A stretch of DNA of 11,527 bases. Origin: Verrucomicrobiales bacterium (lineage in GTDB: Bacteria > Verrucomicrobiota > Verrucomicrobiia > Limisphaerales > UBA1096). This document shows positions 5,522 to 11,527 of the stretch, piece after piece. Each line of letters starts with the position of its first letter. Within the stretch, counting starts at the first letter, position 1. The notes beneath the pieces are model-generated. The model was not told the origin of the DNA, did no database searches, and saw only the letters and a list, made by a program, of their open reading frames with translations. The stretch is from assembly GCA_028817635.1 (NCBI GenBank), contig JAPPPH010000379.1, forward strand, positions 1-11,527, written 5' to 3'. Both the position numbers and the translations under genes were made by a program.

Positions 5522-7005
5522 TGGGGTTGGACCGGCGAACGTTCCTCAAGGCAGGCAGCACCGTTGCCTTGGCCGGGACTGCCGGATGCACCCAAGCGCC
5601 GGATGCACTGTGGCCACTTACCGGCCTTCCGGAAAAACCGCCCGCTGATTTTACACCGCCAAACGCGGAGTCGATCGATCTCATTTCTCATGTCATCAAT
5701 CGGCTCACATTTGGCCCGACACCGCAGCTACGCACGAACATCCAGCGCTTGGCCAAGCGCGAAGAGGAAGCCGTCGACCAGTTCATCCAGCAGCAACTTG
5801 CCCCCGATAGCATTGACGACCGGCGGGTGGAGCATCGTGTTCGGATTTTCGAGACACTGAACAGCGAACCGATCGGAGAGTTTTACGAATTTCAACCCAG
5901 CCTGCTTCGTGAGGAACTAACCCGCGCCACCCTGATGCGCGCAGTTTACTCGAAACGCCAACTGTTCGAGGTCATGGTTCGTTTTTGGAGCGACCACTTC
6001 AGCATCGATATTTCCAAGGGCGAATGCAAATGGCTTAAACCGGCCGACGATCGCGACATCATACGCCCTCACGCGATGGGTACGTTTTCCGAATTGCTTA
6101 CCGCAACTGCCAAAAGTCAGGCGATGTTGACGTATCTCGACGGCCGGGAAAATCGCATCCGAAAACCAAGCGATAAGCCAAACGAAAACTACGCCCGCGA
6201 GTTGCTCGAACTGCACACGCTTGGTATTGACGGCGGCTACTCTCAGAAGGACATCATGGAGACCGCCCGCTGCCTTAGCGGTTGGCGTATCGGGCGCGGT
6301 TTGTTCCAAAACGGGAACGTCCAATTTGAACCCGGCCTGCACGATAGCAGGGCGAAAACCGTCCTCGGCCAAGCGATCCCGGCGCGAAAAGGCTTGGAGG
6401 GGCAAAAAGATCTCGATGATGTTCTCCGCATCGTCACCGGTCATCCGGCAACTGCGCGGCACATTGCCACCAAGCTCTGCCGTCGATTCATCTCCGATGA
6501 TCCCCCAGCGTTGGCCATCGACGCAGTCGCGGCGAAGTTCACTCAAACGAAAGGGGCCATCCCGGACGTGTTGCGCGCCCTGTTTCACACCAAGGCCTTC
6601 TGGAACCATCGCGGCGTTAAATTCAAACAACCGTTGCACTTGATCGCCTCGGCGCTGCGTGTGACCGATGCGGAAACGAATGCCGGCAAACCGCTGCTCA
6701 ACTTTCTCACGCGAATGGGCCATATGCCGTTCGAGTATCCGTCCCCTGACGGCTACCCGGAAAATGCTGAAGCGTGGCAGGGCACTCTCCTTTGGCGCTG
6801 GAACTTTGCCGCCCGGCTTGGCAATGGACAAATGGCCGGTACGCGCCACGATCGCGTCCGCTTGGCCAAGCGCAGCGGCGGCCTGGCCAAGCTCGCGGCG
6901 CACATACTCGGCCGTAGACCAAGCCAAGAAGAACTCACCGCCATCAACACATCGGAGAACCCAATCGGGCTGCTCCTGGCCAGCCCCGGTTTCCAGTGTA
7001 GTTAG
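5521..7005 (+). CDS. DUF1800 family protein, Tat-exported, possible lipoprotein
   Basis: A 494-residue protein with the DUF1800 signatures: HVINRLTFGPTP (57-68), FWSDHFSID (155-163), NENYARELLELHTLGIDGGYSQ (221-242), the ARCLSGW segment (249-255) and HPATARHIATKLCRRF (about 312-327). The biochemical function of DUF1800 is unknown; its genes are very often next to a DUF1501 gene, as here (5 bp downstream). The N-terminus carries a twin-arginine motif DRRTFLKAG (4-12), a short hydrophobic run and a cysteine in LAGTAGC (Cys23). This could be a lipobox, though Thr at -3 is unusual, so a Tat lipoprotein is plausible but not certain. The start overlaps the previous stop (TAATG). Two perfect palindrome copies lie inside (5748-5757 and 6861-6870), both encoding RLAKR, and a one-mismatch copy at 6882-6891 lies close to the second. 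Confidence 0.9.
   Translation: MGLDRRTFLKAGSTVALAGTAGCTQAPDALWPLTGLPEKPPADFTPPNAESIDLISHVINRLTFGPTPQLRTNIQRLAKREEEAVDQFIQQQLAPDSIDDRRVEHRVRIFETLNSEPIGEFYEFQPSLLREELTRATLMRAVYSKRQLFEVMVRFWSDHFSIDISKGECKWLKPADDRDIIRPHAMGTFSELLTATAKSQAMLTYLDGRENRIRKPSDKPNENYARELLELHTLGIDGGYSQKDIMETARCLSGWRIGRGLFQNGNVQFEPGLHDSRAKTVLGQAIPARKGLEGQKDLDDVLRIVTGHPATARHIATKLCRRFISDDPPALAIDAVAAKFTQTKGAIPDVLRALFHTKAFWNHRGVKFKQPLHLIASALRVTDAETNAGKPLLNFLTRMGHMPFEYPSPDGYPENAEAWQGTLLWRWNFAARLGNGQMAGTRHDRVRLAKRSGGLAKLAAHILGRRPSQEELTAINTSENPIGLLLASPGFQCS
5745..5760. repeat. Iterated palindrome copy 7, GCGCTTGGCCAAGCGC
   Basis: A perfect 16-bp palindrome inside the DUF1800 gene, read as RLAKR. It is identical over 16 bp to the intergenic copy at 3065-3080. 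Confidence 0.92.
6859..6872. repeat. Iterated palindrome copy 8, CGCTTGGCCAAGCG
   Basis: A perfect 14-bp palindrome in DUF1800, read as RLAKR. A one-mismatch copy (CCTGGCCAAG, 6882-6891) follows 12 bp later. Confidence 0.92.
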
Positions 7006-7010
7006 TCACA

Positions 7011-8120
7011 ATGAAAGAACCCAAGGCATACCTCCATGGAAACGGCGACTTGCAGAAAACGCTTGTCGTGGTTTTTCTGCGCGGCGGTGCAGATGGCTTG
7101 GCACTGGTTCCCGCCGTTGGGGATGACGATTATCACCGACTCCGCCCGCGAATCGCAATCGCAGAAAAGACGGCAATTCGCCTCGACGAACGCTTCGGCC
7201 TGAACCCGCTCATGAGCGCCCTGAAGCCCGCTGTCGAGGAGGGTGCATTAACTACTGTCCACTGCGTCGGTTCCGAAGATGACACACGGTCCCACTTCGA
7301 AGCGCAGGATTTGATGGAACACGGCGGCCGTGCCGGTGGGGGATGGCTGGGGCGTTTTCTTCGGTTCCGCGAAAAAGCGAGCGCCGGGGCGCTTTCGGCA
7401 GTGGCGCTTGGCACCGCTGTTCCGGAATCGCTACGCGGTGCCCCAAGCGCAACCGCCATGCGATCCATCAACGATTTCGCTTTTTCCGGAAGCAACGATT
7501 TTGTTCGGTCATTGCAATCCCTATACCAAAAACAGTCAGGCGTGTTTGGTGCGCGAGCGAACGACACGTTTCGGGCACTGGCTCGCCTTCGCGAGGTGCA
7601 CACGAAGGACTACTCACCAGCCAACGGAGCCGAGTACAGTTCCGGCCGTTTCGCCACCGACTTGAGATTGGCAGCCCAATTGATCAAGGCCCGACTAGGC
7701 GTGGAAGCGATCACTCTCGACCTTGGCGGATGGGACAGCCACATCTCCCAAGGGCCGGCCATCACGCCGAACATCACCCGGTTGGCTGATGGACTGGCAG
7801 CGTTTCGACAGGATATGGGTGCTGAAATGAAACACACTACCGTGGTGGTGATGAGTGAGTTTGGCCGTCGCGTGACGGAAAACTCCGTCCTCGGAACCGA
7901 CCACGGGCGCGGCGGTGTGATGTTTGTCATGGGGCAGAACGGCAGCAAGGGACGTACAATTGCCAACTGGCCTGGTTTGGCCCGCAAGAATCTCGTTGGC
8001 CCCGGTGACCTGCCGGTGACAACCAACTATCGAGACGTTCTCTTTCCAATTCTCAGCGAGCACGCCCCCGATGCCGACATGGCGAAGGTGTTTCCTGATC
8101 ACAAACCTGAACCGGCCTAG
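7011..8120 (+). CDS. DUF1501 family protein (alkaline-phosphatase-like fold), no signal peptide seen
   Basis: A 369-residue protein with clear DUF1501 motifs: VVVFLRGGADGLALVPAV (19-36), the SEDDTRSHFEAQDLMEHG stretch (88-105), LDLGGWDSHISQG (236-248) and VVMSEFGRRVTENSVLGTDHGRGG (279-302). The Asp and His residues in the last two motifs resemble metal ligands of the alkaline phosphatase/sulfatase fold. The reaction is unknown. Most relatives start with a twin-arginine signal, but here the frame begins at MKEPKAYLHG and reaches the first core strand within about 16 residues. It may stay in the cytoplasm or be carried out by the Tat-signal-bearing DUF1800 partner; this is inference. ATG 7011 is 5 bp after the DUF1800 stop. 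The stop shares a CTAG with the convergent YdjY-domain gene. Confidence 0.88.
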   Translation: MKEPKAYLHGNGDLQKTLVVVFLRGGADGLALVPAVGDDDYHRLRPRIAIAEKTAIRLDERFGLNPLMSALKPAVEEGALTTVHCVGSEDDTRSHFEAQDLMEHGGRAGGGWLGRFLRFREKASAGALSAVALGTAVPESLRGAPSATAMRSINDFAFSGSNDFVRSLQSLYQKQSGVFGARANDTFRALARLREVHTKDYSPANGAEYSSGRFATDLRLAAQLIKARLGVEAITLDLGGWDSHISQGPAITPNITRLADGLAAFRQDMGAEMKHTTVVVMSEFGRRVTENSVLGTDHGRGGVMFVMGQNGSKGRTIANWPGLARKNLVGPGDLPVTTNYRDVLFPILSEHAPDADMAKVFPDHKPEPA

Positions 8121-8842
8121 GGACGCTCATTTTCTTTTGGTGGCACGTCTGCTTTCTTTTCTTTCGGAAACTCCAACCGAAGGAAAACCTGCACGGACGA
8201 GTTGAGTTTTGGGGCACGCTTGGGCCAAACGTGGGAACCGTGACGGGAGGTGTCCACCATCGGTTCAATTAATGCAAGGGCGTCCATGTCCGGTTGCAGG
8301 CTCAGGATCGAACCGCTTACATCTGCCGTTAGTTTTCCATTTCGCGATCTCGATCCGGTCCATGTCCACCCCTTCGATTTCAAATCAAACGAATGCTCGG
8401 TCACCTTATCGTCCAACTCGGACGCTGCCTCGAGTGGATACTGTCCAACACCTTCCGTGATCGGGTTTCTCTTCCACTTCTCATCCACCTGCCAAGCGAT
8501 CTCAGTGAAAATCTTCGCGGGCATTTTTGCCCCCAGCAACACCAACCCAGCGTGAATGTCGCTTGGCTTCACTCTCGTGGAGAGAAAACTTTCATGCACT
8601 TTGCCAGTCTCCGTACCGATGGCGTACTCGATCAGTCCAACCAATTGATTGACCTTGGCCGGAAATATCACTGCCCGTAATTTTGCATCCACCGTAACCG
8701 CGCCGATCCGGTAAAGGTTATCTCCGATCTTTTTTGCAGTCGGTTTTTCAGGGCGACTGTTGGTTGGCTCCTGTGCCAAGGCGGCAACCTGCAGGCCAAG
8801 CGCAATGGTAATTAACCAGACTGTTTGCTTTGCGAATCTCAC
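8117..8842 (-). CDS. Secreted YdjY-domain protein
   Basis: I place the start at GTG 8842, giving 241 residues; the frame also allows TTG at 8902 (261 residues). GTG gives a textbook signal peptide: MRFAKQ, a hydrophobic core TVWLITIALGLQVA, and a cleavage site after ALA. The TTG start would add 20 poorly conserved residues and overlap lpxI. The YdjY-like domain runs over roughly residues 40-110: NLYRIGAVTVDAKLRAVIFP, then VNQLVGLIEYAIGTETGKVHESFL and KPSDIHAGLVLLGA. The family has no known function and is common in Planctomycetes and Verrucomicrobiota, where it is periplasmic or on the surface. The C-terminal third (to PPKENERP) is less conserved and ends in a Lys/Pro/Glu-rich tail. The GTG itself lies within a perfect palindrome copy (8840-8853). 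The stop overlaps the stop of DUF1501. Confidence 0.78.
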   Translation of the reverse strand: MRFAKQTVWLITIALGLQVAALAQEPTNSRPEKPTAKKIGDNLYRIGAVTVDAKLRAVIFPAKVNQLVGLIEYAIGTETGKVHESFLSTRVKPSDIHAGLVLLGAKMPAKIFTEIAWQVDEKWKRNPITEGVGQYPLEAASELDDKVTEHSFDLKSKGWTWTGSRSRNGKLTADVSGSILSLQPDMDALALIEPMVDTSRHGSHVWPKRAPKLNSSVQVFLRLEFPKEKKADVPPKENERP

Positions 8843-8853
8843 TTGGCCAAGTG
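8840..8853. repeat. Iterated palindrome copy 9, CACTTGGCCAAGTG
   Basis: A perfect 14-bp palindrome with different but compensating flanks (CA/TG). It contains the proposed GTG start of the YdjY-domain gene. A related CGCTTGACCAAGCG lies at 8892-8905 in the same divergent gap. Confidence 0.9.
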
Positions 8854-8954
8854 TTTCGGTTCCGCCTTCGGTCGGCAACCCATAACTGTCCCGCTTGACC
8901 AAGCGCTCACATTGCGATTGCGAAATCAGAGCCAGTCCATACCCTGTGCCGCAG

Positions 8955-9782
8955 GTGGATTCGAATCACATCCAGTCGTTGGGTATCATCGCAGGCAGCC
9001 GGGAACTCCCATTGATGATAGCCCGCGAGGCACGCCGCATGGGCATGGCGCGAATCGTCGCCGTGGCGTTTCACAACGAAACTTCACCCGAGATTGAGGA
9101 GGTCGCGGATGAAGTGGAGTGGCTGCGCGTCGGGCAATTGTCCAAGCTCATCAAGGCGTTCAGCAAACGTGACGTGGCTCACTGCGTCATGGCTGGCCAA
9201 ATCGCCCCGAAGAACCTGTTTGATTTTCGCCCTGACCTGAAAACAGCCGCGATGCTGTTTCGATTAAAGGAACGCAATGCCCACACCATTTTTGGTGCCA
9301 TCGGTGACGAGTTGGCCAAGGGCGGCGTGACACTGATCAATGCGCTCCCGTGGCTTGGCCAAGCGATGCCCTCCGTGAGCTTTCATCTTGGCCCCAAATT
9401 AACCGGGCAGCAGCAGGACGACATTGCGTTTGGCTGCCGCTTGGCCAAGGAGGTCTCGAGACTGGAGATCGGACAATCAGTCGTAGTGAAGGAAGGCACG
9501 GTGCTGGCTGTCGAAGGCTTCGAGGGGACTGACGCCTGCCTCCGGCGCGGCGGCGAATTGGCCGGCCCAAAAGGGGGTGCTGTGGCGGTAAAAGTGGCCC
9601 GCGAAAACCACGATATGCGCTTCGATATTCCTTGCATTGGGCGTCGCACGCTGGAATCCTGCGCCGCGTCCGCGATCGCCGTTCTGGCGGTCGAATCCTC
9701 CAAAACCATTCTTCTGGAACGCGAGGAAGTCGAATCCCTAAGCCAAGCGCACGGGATTACCGTGACGACAGTCACCCCGTAA
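8955..9782 (+). CDS. lpxI: UDP-2,3-diacylglucosamine pyrophosphatase LpxI (DUF1009 family)
   Basis: This enzyme hydrolyses UDP-2,3-diacylglucosamine to lipid X (2,3-diacylglucosamine 1-phosphate) plus UMP, the fourth step of lipid A synthesis, and replaces LpxH in many bacteria. The N-terminal LGIIAGSRELPLMIAREARRMG motif (9-30), AHCVMAGQIAPKNLF (75-89), LLF-type helix and the C-terminal catalytic segment VLAVEGFEGTDACLRRGG (183-200) with Asp193 are characteristic. No ATG is available. GTG 8955 puts eight residues before GIIAG as in relatives and gives 275 residues, a usual length. TTG 8895 would add 20 residues and overlap the divergent gene; it is the alternative. With GTG starts on both genes, 112 bp remain for divergent promoters. 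An unknown 166-residue gene follows after 21 bp, then gnd. Two perfect palindrome copies and one one-mismatch copy lie inside. Confidence 0.88.
   Translation: MDSNHIQSLGIIAGSRELPLMIAREARRMGMARIVAVAFHNETSPEIEEVADEVEWLRVGQLSKLIKAFSKRDVAHCVMAGQIAPKNLFDFRPDLKTAAMLFRLKERNAHTIFGAIGDELAKGGVTLINALPWLGQAMPSVSFHLGPKLTGQQQDDIAFGCRLAKEVSRLEIGQSVVVKEGTVLAVEGFEGTDACLRRGGELAGPKGGAVAVKVARENHDMRFDIPCIGRRTLESCAASAIAVLAVESSKTILLEREEVESLSQAHGITVTTVTP
9353..9364. repeat. Iterated palindrome copy 10, GCTTGGCCAAGC
   Basis: A perfect 12-bp palindrome inside lpxI, read as WLGQA. A one-mismatch copy (GTTGGCCAAG, 9311-9320) lies upstream. Confidence 0.9.
9440..9449. repeat. Iterated palindrome copy 11, CTTGGCCAAG
   Basis: A perfect core inside lpxI, preceded by CG, read as RLAKE. 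Confidence 0.9.
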
Positions 9783-9803
9783 CGGGAATTTTACAGAGAA
9801 AAC

Positions 9804-10304
9804 ATGCTTACGTTTCACGAGTTGATGGGATTTATGTCGCCGAAGATGGCGAACCAAATCCTTGATGACACGCAGACCAACAACAAGGACGTGTACCGCG
9901 CACTGGTCGTCTCGATGGCGCAGGTGCTCAAGGCACGCCCCGAATTCCTATCACGCCAACCGAAGGAGCGGCGTCACAAGAATTTCATCCAGTCGTTGTC
10001 CAAGCCCGGTTTTGAGGAACACTCCGGCAACCTGATCCGCGGTTGGCTTTTCAAGGAACACAAGGAAGTGCTGACCAGTTTCCTCGACAAACTCGAGATC
10101 GAACACGAGGAAGGCATGGTCGATGACCTGCCGGAATCGATGCCCGACGAAAAAGTCAACAGAGCCATCGACATGTTGCTGGAAAAATACGACCGAGAAC
10201 TGGTTGCGGTCTACCTCACGGCGTTCAACGCTTCGAATGCGGATCGCTGGGACAATCTCGACGCCCTGCTGGCCGACGATGAGCGGCTACAACTCGGCTC
10301 CTAA
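9804..10304 (+). CDS. Hypothetical 166-residue soluble protein between lpxI and gnd
   Basis: I do not recognise a family. The protein is mostly charged helix with no signal peptide or membrane segment, so it should be cytoplasmic. It opens with MLTFHELMGFMSPKMANQIL, has a basic middle (RQPKERRHKNFIQSL, 51-65) and a strongly acidic second half (LEIEHEEGMVDDLPESMPDE, about 96-115), and ends with an acidic helix. ATG 9804 lies 21 bp after lpxI with only a weak AGAG ribosome site (9794-9797). Codon use looks like that of its neighbours. It is 28 bp ahead of gnd, so all three are probably co-transcribed. The gene is real by length, start position and fit in the operon, but its function is unknown. 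Confidence 0.75.
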   Translation: MLTFHELMGFMSPKMANQILDDTQTNNKDVYRALVVSMAQVLKARPEFLSRQPKERRHKNFIQSLSKPGFEEHSGNLIRGWLFKEHKEVLTSFLDKLEIEHEEGMVDDLPESMPDEKVNRAIDMLLEKYDRELVAVYLTAFNASNADRWDNLDALLADDERLQLGS

Positions 10305-10332
10305 AATTTCACAACAAACAAAAAAAACCGGA

Positions 10333-11527
10333 ATGGAACCCAAAGGCGATATTGCATTGATCGGACTGGCCGTGATGGGCCAGAACCTGATCCTGAACAT
10401 GAACGACAGCGGCTTCACGGTCGTTGCCTACAACCGAACCGTCTCCAAGGTGGACGACTTCATGGATGGCGAAGCCAAGGGCACGAACATCATCGGTGCC
10501 CGGTCGATTGAGGAAATGGTCAGCCACCTGAAACGCCCGCGCCGCGTCATGATGCTGGTGAAGGCCGGCCAGGCGGTGGACGATTTCATCGATCAGGTCA
10601 TCCCCTACCTCGAACCCGGCGACATCATCATTGACGGCGGTAACTCTCTCTATCAGGACTCCATACGACGCACCGAATACTTGAAGGCGCGCGGCCTGCT
10701 TTTCATCGGCACCGGAGTTTCCGGCGGAGAGGAAGGCGCACGGCGAGGTCCATCAATCATGCCCGGTGGCCACCCCGATGCGTGGCCGCACGTGAAGGAC
10801 ATTTTTCAGGCCATCTCCGCCAAGGTCGAGGACGGCTCACCCTGCTGCGACTGGGTTGGCAACGACGGTGCCGGCCACTACGTCAAAATGGTGCACAACG
10901 GCATCGAGTACGGCGACATGCAGTTGATCTGCGAAGCCTACCACCTGATGAAGGAGGGCCTCGGCATGACAGCCGACGAAATGCATCAGGTTTTCGCCGA
11001 ATGGAACGAGGGCGACCTCGACTCCTACCTGATCGAGATCACCCGCGACATCCTCGGCTACAAGGACGATGACGGCGAACCGCTGGTCGAGAAGATTCTC
11101 GATACCGCCGGCCAAAAAGGCACCGGCAAGTGGACGGTCATCAACTCCGCCGAGCTTGGCATCCCGATCACACTCATCGGTGAGGCTGTTTTCTCACGCT
11201 GCATCTCCGCGATGAAGGATGATCGCGTGGCCGCATCGAAGAAACTGCGAGGCCCCAAGTCGGTCATCCGCACCGACCGCGCCAAGTTCATCGACGACAT
11301 CCGCAGCGCGCTTTACGCCTCGAAGATCATCTCCTACGCGCAGGGATTCATGTTGCTGCGTGCTGCGGCAGCCGAGTACGGCTGGAAGCTAAACTACGGC
11401 GAGATCGCGCTCATGTGGCGCGGCGGCTGCATCATTCGCAGCCAGTTCCTCGGCAAAATCAAGGAGGCCTTTAACAAGCGCAAACGCCTGCCAAACCTGT
11501 TGCTCGACCCGCATTTCAAGCGCGAGA
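10333..11527 (+). CDS. gnd: 6-phosphogluconate dehydrogenase (decarboxylating), C-terminus cut by window edge
   Basis: The oxidative pentose phosphate enzyme that turns 6-phosphogluconate into ribulose 5-phosphate, CO2 and NADPH. The first 398 residues are visible of a family length near 470-490, and the frame runs off the right edge. The nucleotide-binding loop is IALIGLAVMGQNL (7-19). NRT (34-36) in YNRT is the pattern of NADP-using enzymes. DGGNS (101-105) and GTGVSGGEEGARRGPSIMPGG (126-146) bind substrate. The catalytic residues line up with the sheep enzyme at an offset of two: Lys185, His188, Asn189 and Glu192 in VKMVHNGIEYGDMQ (184-197). GTGKWT marks the all-helical C-terminal domain. 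The start at ATG 10333 follows an A-rich leader with a weak CCGGA site. There is no break in the visible frame. Confidence 0.97.
   Translation, partial: MEPKGDIALIGLAVMGQNLILNMNDSGFTVVAYNRTVSKVDDFMDGEAKGTNIIGARSIEEMVSHLKRPRRVMMLVKAGQAVDDFIDQVIPYLEPGDIIIDGGNSLYQDSIRRTEYLKARGLLFIGTGVSGGEEGARRGPSIMPGGHPDAWPHVKDIFQAISAKVEDGSPCCDWVGNDGAGHYVKMVHNGIEYGDMQLICEAYHLMKEGLGMTADEMHQVFAEWNEGDLDSYLIEITRDILGYKDDDGEPLVEKILDTAGQKGTGKWTVINSAELGIPITLIGEAVFSRCISAMKDDRVAASKKLRGPKSVIRTDRAKFIDDIRSALYASKIISYAQGFMLLRAAAAEYGWKLNYGEIALMWRGGCIIRSQFLGKIKEAFNKRKRLPNLLLDPHFKRE

Noticed and set aside
5917..6927. A 336-residue minus-strand open frame inside the DUF1800 gene
   Set aside because: It resembles no known protein and lies opposite a well-supported gene; long antisense frames are expected in GC-rich codon patterns.
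8895..8925. Promoter for lpxI starting at TTGACC (8895)
   Set aside because: No acceptable -10 at 16-18 bp spacing.
687..9449. The palindromes as terminators or attenuator hairpins
   Set aside because: They are gapless palindromes without a loop or following T run, and most lie in the middle of genes.
687..9449. The palindromes as a CRISPR array or transposon ends
   Set aside because: Spacing is irregular over kilobases, and there are no spacers, target duplications, transposase or cas genes.
1864..9679. Two copies of GCGATCGC, the cyanobacterial HIP1 sequence (1864-1871 and 9672-9679)
   Set aside because: Two copies of a GC-rich 8-mer in 11.5 kb is only mildly above expectation, and the gene content is not cyanobacterial.

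Overview
The window looks like a chromosomal segment of a Verrucomicrobiota bacterium. The evidence is a DUF1800/DUF1501 gene pair, a YdjY-type secreted protein, a Tat-exported sugar-isomerase-like protein, and LpxI as a sign of a lipid A-bearing outer membrane. The lineage is inferred from gene content. There are 12 protein genes. The two at the edges, nrdB on the left and gnd on the right, are cut by the window. I see no rRNA, tRNA, CRISPR array, insertion sequence or prophage gene.

Layout, left to right. The start of nrdB (minus strand, 1-349) is followed by a non-coding stretch, 350-665, that holds two NrdR-like boxes 31 bp apart, one overlapping a candidate nrdB promoter. A Tat-exported TIM-barrel sugar-isomerase-like gene and a DJ-1/PfpI gene follow on the plus strand. 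They run into a convergent phytanoyl-CoA-dioxygenase-like gene (minus). Divergent from it is a plus-strand run: a sulfotransferase-like gene, a class IV aminotransferase, a small membrane protein, DUF1800 and DUF1501. A minus-strand YdjY-domain secreted protein converges on DUF1501. Divergent from that is lpxI, followed by an unknown 166-residue protein and gnd.

The genes are mostly housekeeping or lineage-typical: deoxynucleotide synthesis, lipid A synthesis, the pentose phosphate pathway, and exported proteins of poorly known function. The five-gene run 3139-8120 is tightly packed, with gaps of 9, 40, -1 and 5 bp, so it may be one transcript. Both convergent gene pairs end on a single shared CTAG, which leaves no room for a terminator between them.

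The most unusual signal is not a gene. The 10-bp palindrome CTTGGCCAAG occurs 11 times perfectly, often extended to CGCTTGGCCAAGCG or GCGCTTGGCCAAGCGC, together with several one-mismatch copies. Chance would give about 0.01 perfect copies in a window this long. Copies sit inside unrelated genes in two reading frames (encoding Leu-Ala-Lys or Leu-Gly-Gln) and between genes. The pattern resembles the cyanobacterial highly iterated palindrome HIP1, but with a different sequence.
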